From contig JAJXTA010000247.1 of NCBI GenBank assembly GCA_021784265.1, positions 1-5,545 of the forward strand: DNA of 5,545 nucleotides, in the 5' to 3' direction. Below the pieces are notes generated by a model. The model searched no databases. It was given only the letters and a program-made list of their open reading frames with translations, and was not told where the DNA came from. Position 1 is the stretch's first letter. The number at the start of each line of letters is the position of its first letter. Below are positions 4,679 to 5,545 of this stretch, in pieces. The position numbers and the translations under genes were made by a program. The DNA comes from a bacterium. GTDB taxonomy: Bacteria > Verrucomicrobiota > Verrucomicrobiia > Limisphaerales > J093.

Positions 4679-5545
4679 ATGAAACGCCATCCGTTCCTTT
4701 CGAGCATTGTCCTCCTTCTTACTTGTAACGCCTGCGGCCAAGTGACCAACGGTTTGCCTGGGCGTTCCCTCGTCAAGCTGCTGCCAGATTACTTGTCTCC
4801 GCGCGTGCTGGCGCTCAACCAGGCCGACGGGGCCACGCCCGGCTCATTGCTGGCGCTCAACCCCACCAACGGCACCGTCCTCGCGGAGATCGGTGTCAGT
4901 TTGAGTCCTACGGACATGGCGATCACTCCCACCGGCGAGGCGTTGTATGTGATCAACGCCGGCAGCCGGACCATTTCGAAAGTGGATTTGGGTTCGTTCG
5001 CGGTGGTAGCGGAAAAGGCTATCTCCACGCCGAACAGTTCCAACCCCGCCAATCCCTTGTACGTGGTGGCGGCGCCCTCGAACCTGGTCTATTACACGGA
5101 TGGCGCCTGGGGCCCGGAGATCTACGCCCTCGATTTTGGCACCGGAAGCAGCCGGCTGGTGCTGGATACGGGCGGGAATCAAGATTACGGGGCGGGGGGG
5201 ATGGCGTTGAATCGGGGCGGCACGGCGCTTTACGCCTGGCGGCAATATGGTTGGGGGGCGGGGAGTGCGAAATCGTGGGTGACACGCTACGCGGCCTTCT
5301 CCGACGGCACGCTGACTCCGCTCGAAGACTCGTTCAGTTCCGCGCGGCGCGACCCGGTCAACACGCCCGTGCTTCTGGACCGAGCGGAGCGGTGGGTTTT
5401 TAACAAGCAACAGATGTTCGCCGCGACCAACCTCACCATCCTGCTGAATCAGTTTCCCGACAACATCTACGCCATTTCCCTGGACGGGACCGTTGCCTTC
5501 GGGCCGACGGAGGTGTTCGACACTGACCACGGGACCACCCTGACC
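4679..5545 (+). CDS. Secreted YVTN-type beta-propeller protein (3' end cut by window)
   Basis: The frame stays open for 289 residues from the ATG at 4679 to the window edge. Residues 1-21 form a likely export signal: Lys-Arg start, hydrophobic stretch (9-15), then TCNACGQ. The cysteines do not form a standard lipobox, so signal peptidase I cleavage is more likely than lipoprotein processing. From about residue 55 the sequence shows propeller-blade repeats. SLLALNPTNGTVLAEI (56-71) is followed by DMAITPTGEALYVINAGSRT (79-98), with the recurring pattern of a strand, a D/N-x-x-x-G turn and a YV-type strand. EIYALDFGTG (147-156), GMALNRGGTALYAW (174-187) and NIYAISLDGTV (262-272) continue it. Proteins of this kind are periplasmic or surface-exposed and often much longer, with added Ig-like domains; here the rest is unseen. 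No enzymatic residues can be named. The start lacks a good Shine-Dalgarno and overlaps a preceding open frame by ATGA. Confidence 0.85.
   Translation, partial: MKRHPFLSSIVLLLTCNACGQVTNGLPGRSLVKLLPDYLSPRVLALNQADGATPGSLLALNPTNGTVLAEIGVSLSPTDMAITPTGEALYVINAGSRTISKVDLGSFAVVAEKAISTPNSSNPANPLYVVAAPSNLVYYTDGAWGPEIYALDFGTGSSRLVLDTGGNQDYGAGGMALNRGGTALYAWRQYGWGAGSAKSWVTRYAAFSDGTLTPLEDSFSSARRDPVNTPVLLDRAERWVFNKQQMFAATNLTILLNQFPDNIYAISLDGTVAFGPTEVFDTDHGTTLT

Noticed and set aside
4844..5530. A 228-codon minus-strand frame opposite the propeller gene
   Set aside because: The plus-strand frame has an export signal and propeller-blade repeats and is open to the window edge; the antisense product has no recognisable motif.

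Overview
The window is GC-rich and looks like a chromosomal piece of a bacterium. The mix of genes, the weak or missing Shine-Dalgarno motifs before most starts, and a large secreted propeller protein would fit Verrucomicrobiota or a relative such as Planctomycetota. That assignment is inference from gene style; there is no rRNA or marker gene to prove it. No mobile element, CRISPR array, tRNA or rRNA was seen.

Four genes run on the minus strand, read here in transcription order. At 4059-3130 is an atypical short-chain dehydrogenase/NAD(P)-binding protein of the NDUFA9-like type. At 3051-1723 is a secreted SGNH/GDSL-family hydrolase. At 1613-972 is a small cobalamin (corrinoid) binding protein of the MtaC/MtbC/MttC type. 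At 888-1 is a homocysteine S-methyltransferase domain protein, cut by the window edge just after its Cys-Cys zinc motif. The last two look like a functional pair: a methyl-carrying corrinoid protein next to the enzyme that would pass the methyl group to homocysteine, equivalent to two modules of MetH split into separate genes. The hydrolase and the dehydrogenase have no clear link to this chemistry.

On the plus strand, from 4679 to the right edge, is the start of a secreted YVTN-type beta-propeller protein, open to the window end. It is divergent from the dehydrogenase.

The spacers between minus-strand genes are 70-110 bases and carry inverted repeats, including a perfect 14-bp palindrome upstream of the corrinoid gene. 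A 619-base stretch (4060-4678) separates the divergent genes. It holds no convincing gene, but has candidate promoters in both directions, a stem-loop with tandem 8-mers, a hairpin, and one copy of a 14-base repeat also found upstream of the homocysteine methyltransferase gene.

I see no clearly new biological system. The points most worth a second look are the split methyl-transfer module, its palindromic site, and the long divergent intergenic region with the shared repeat.
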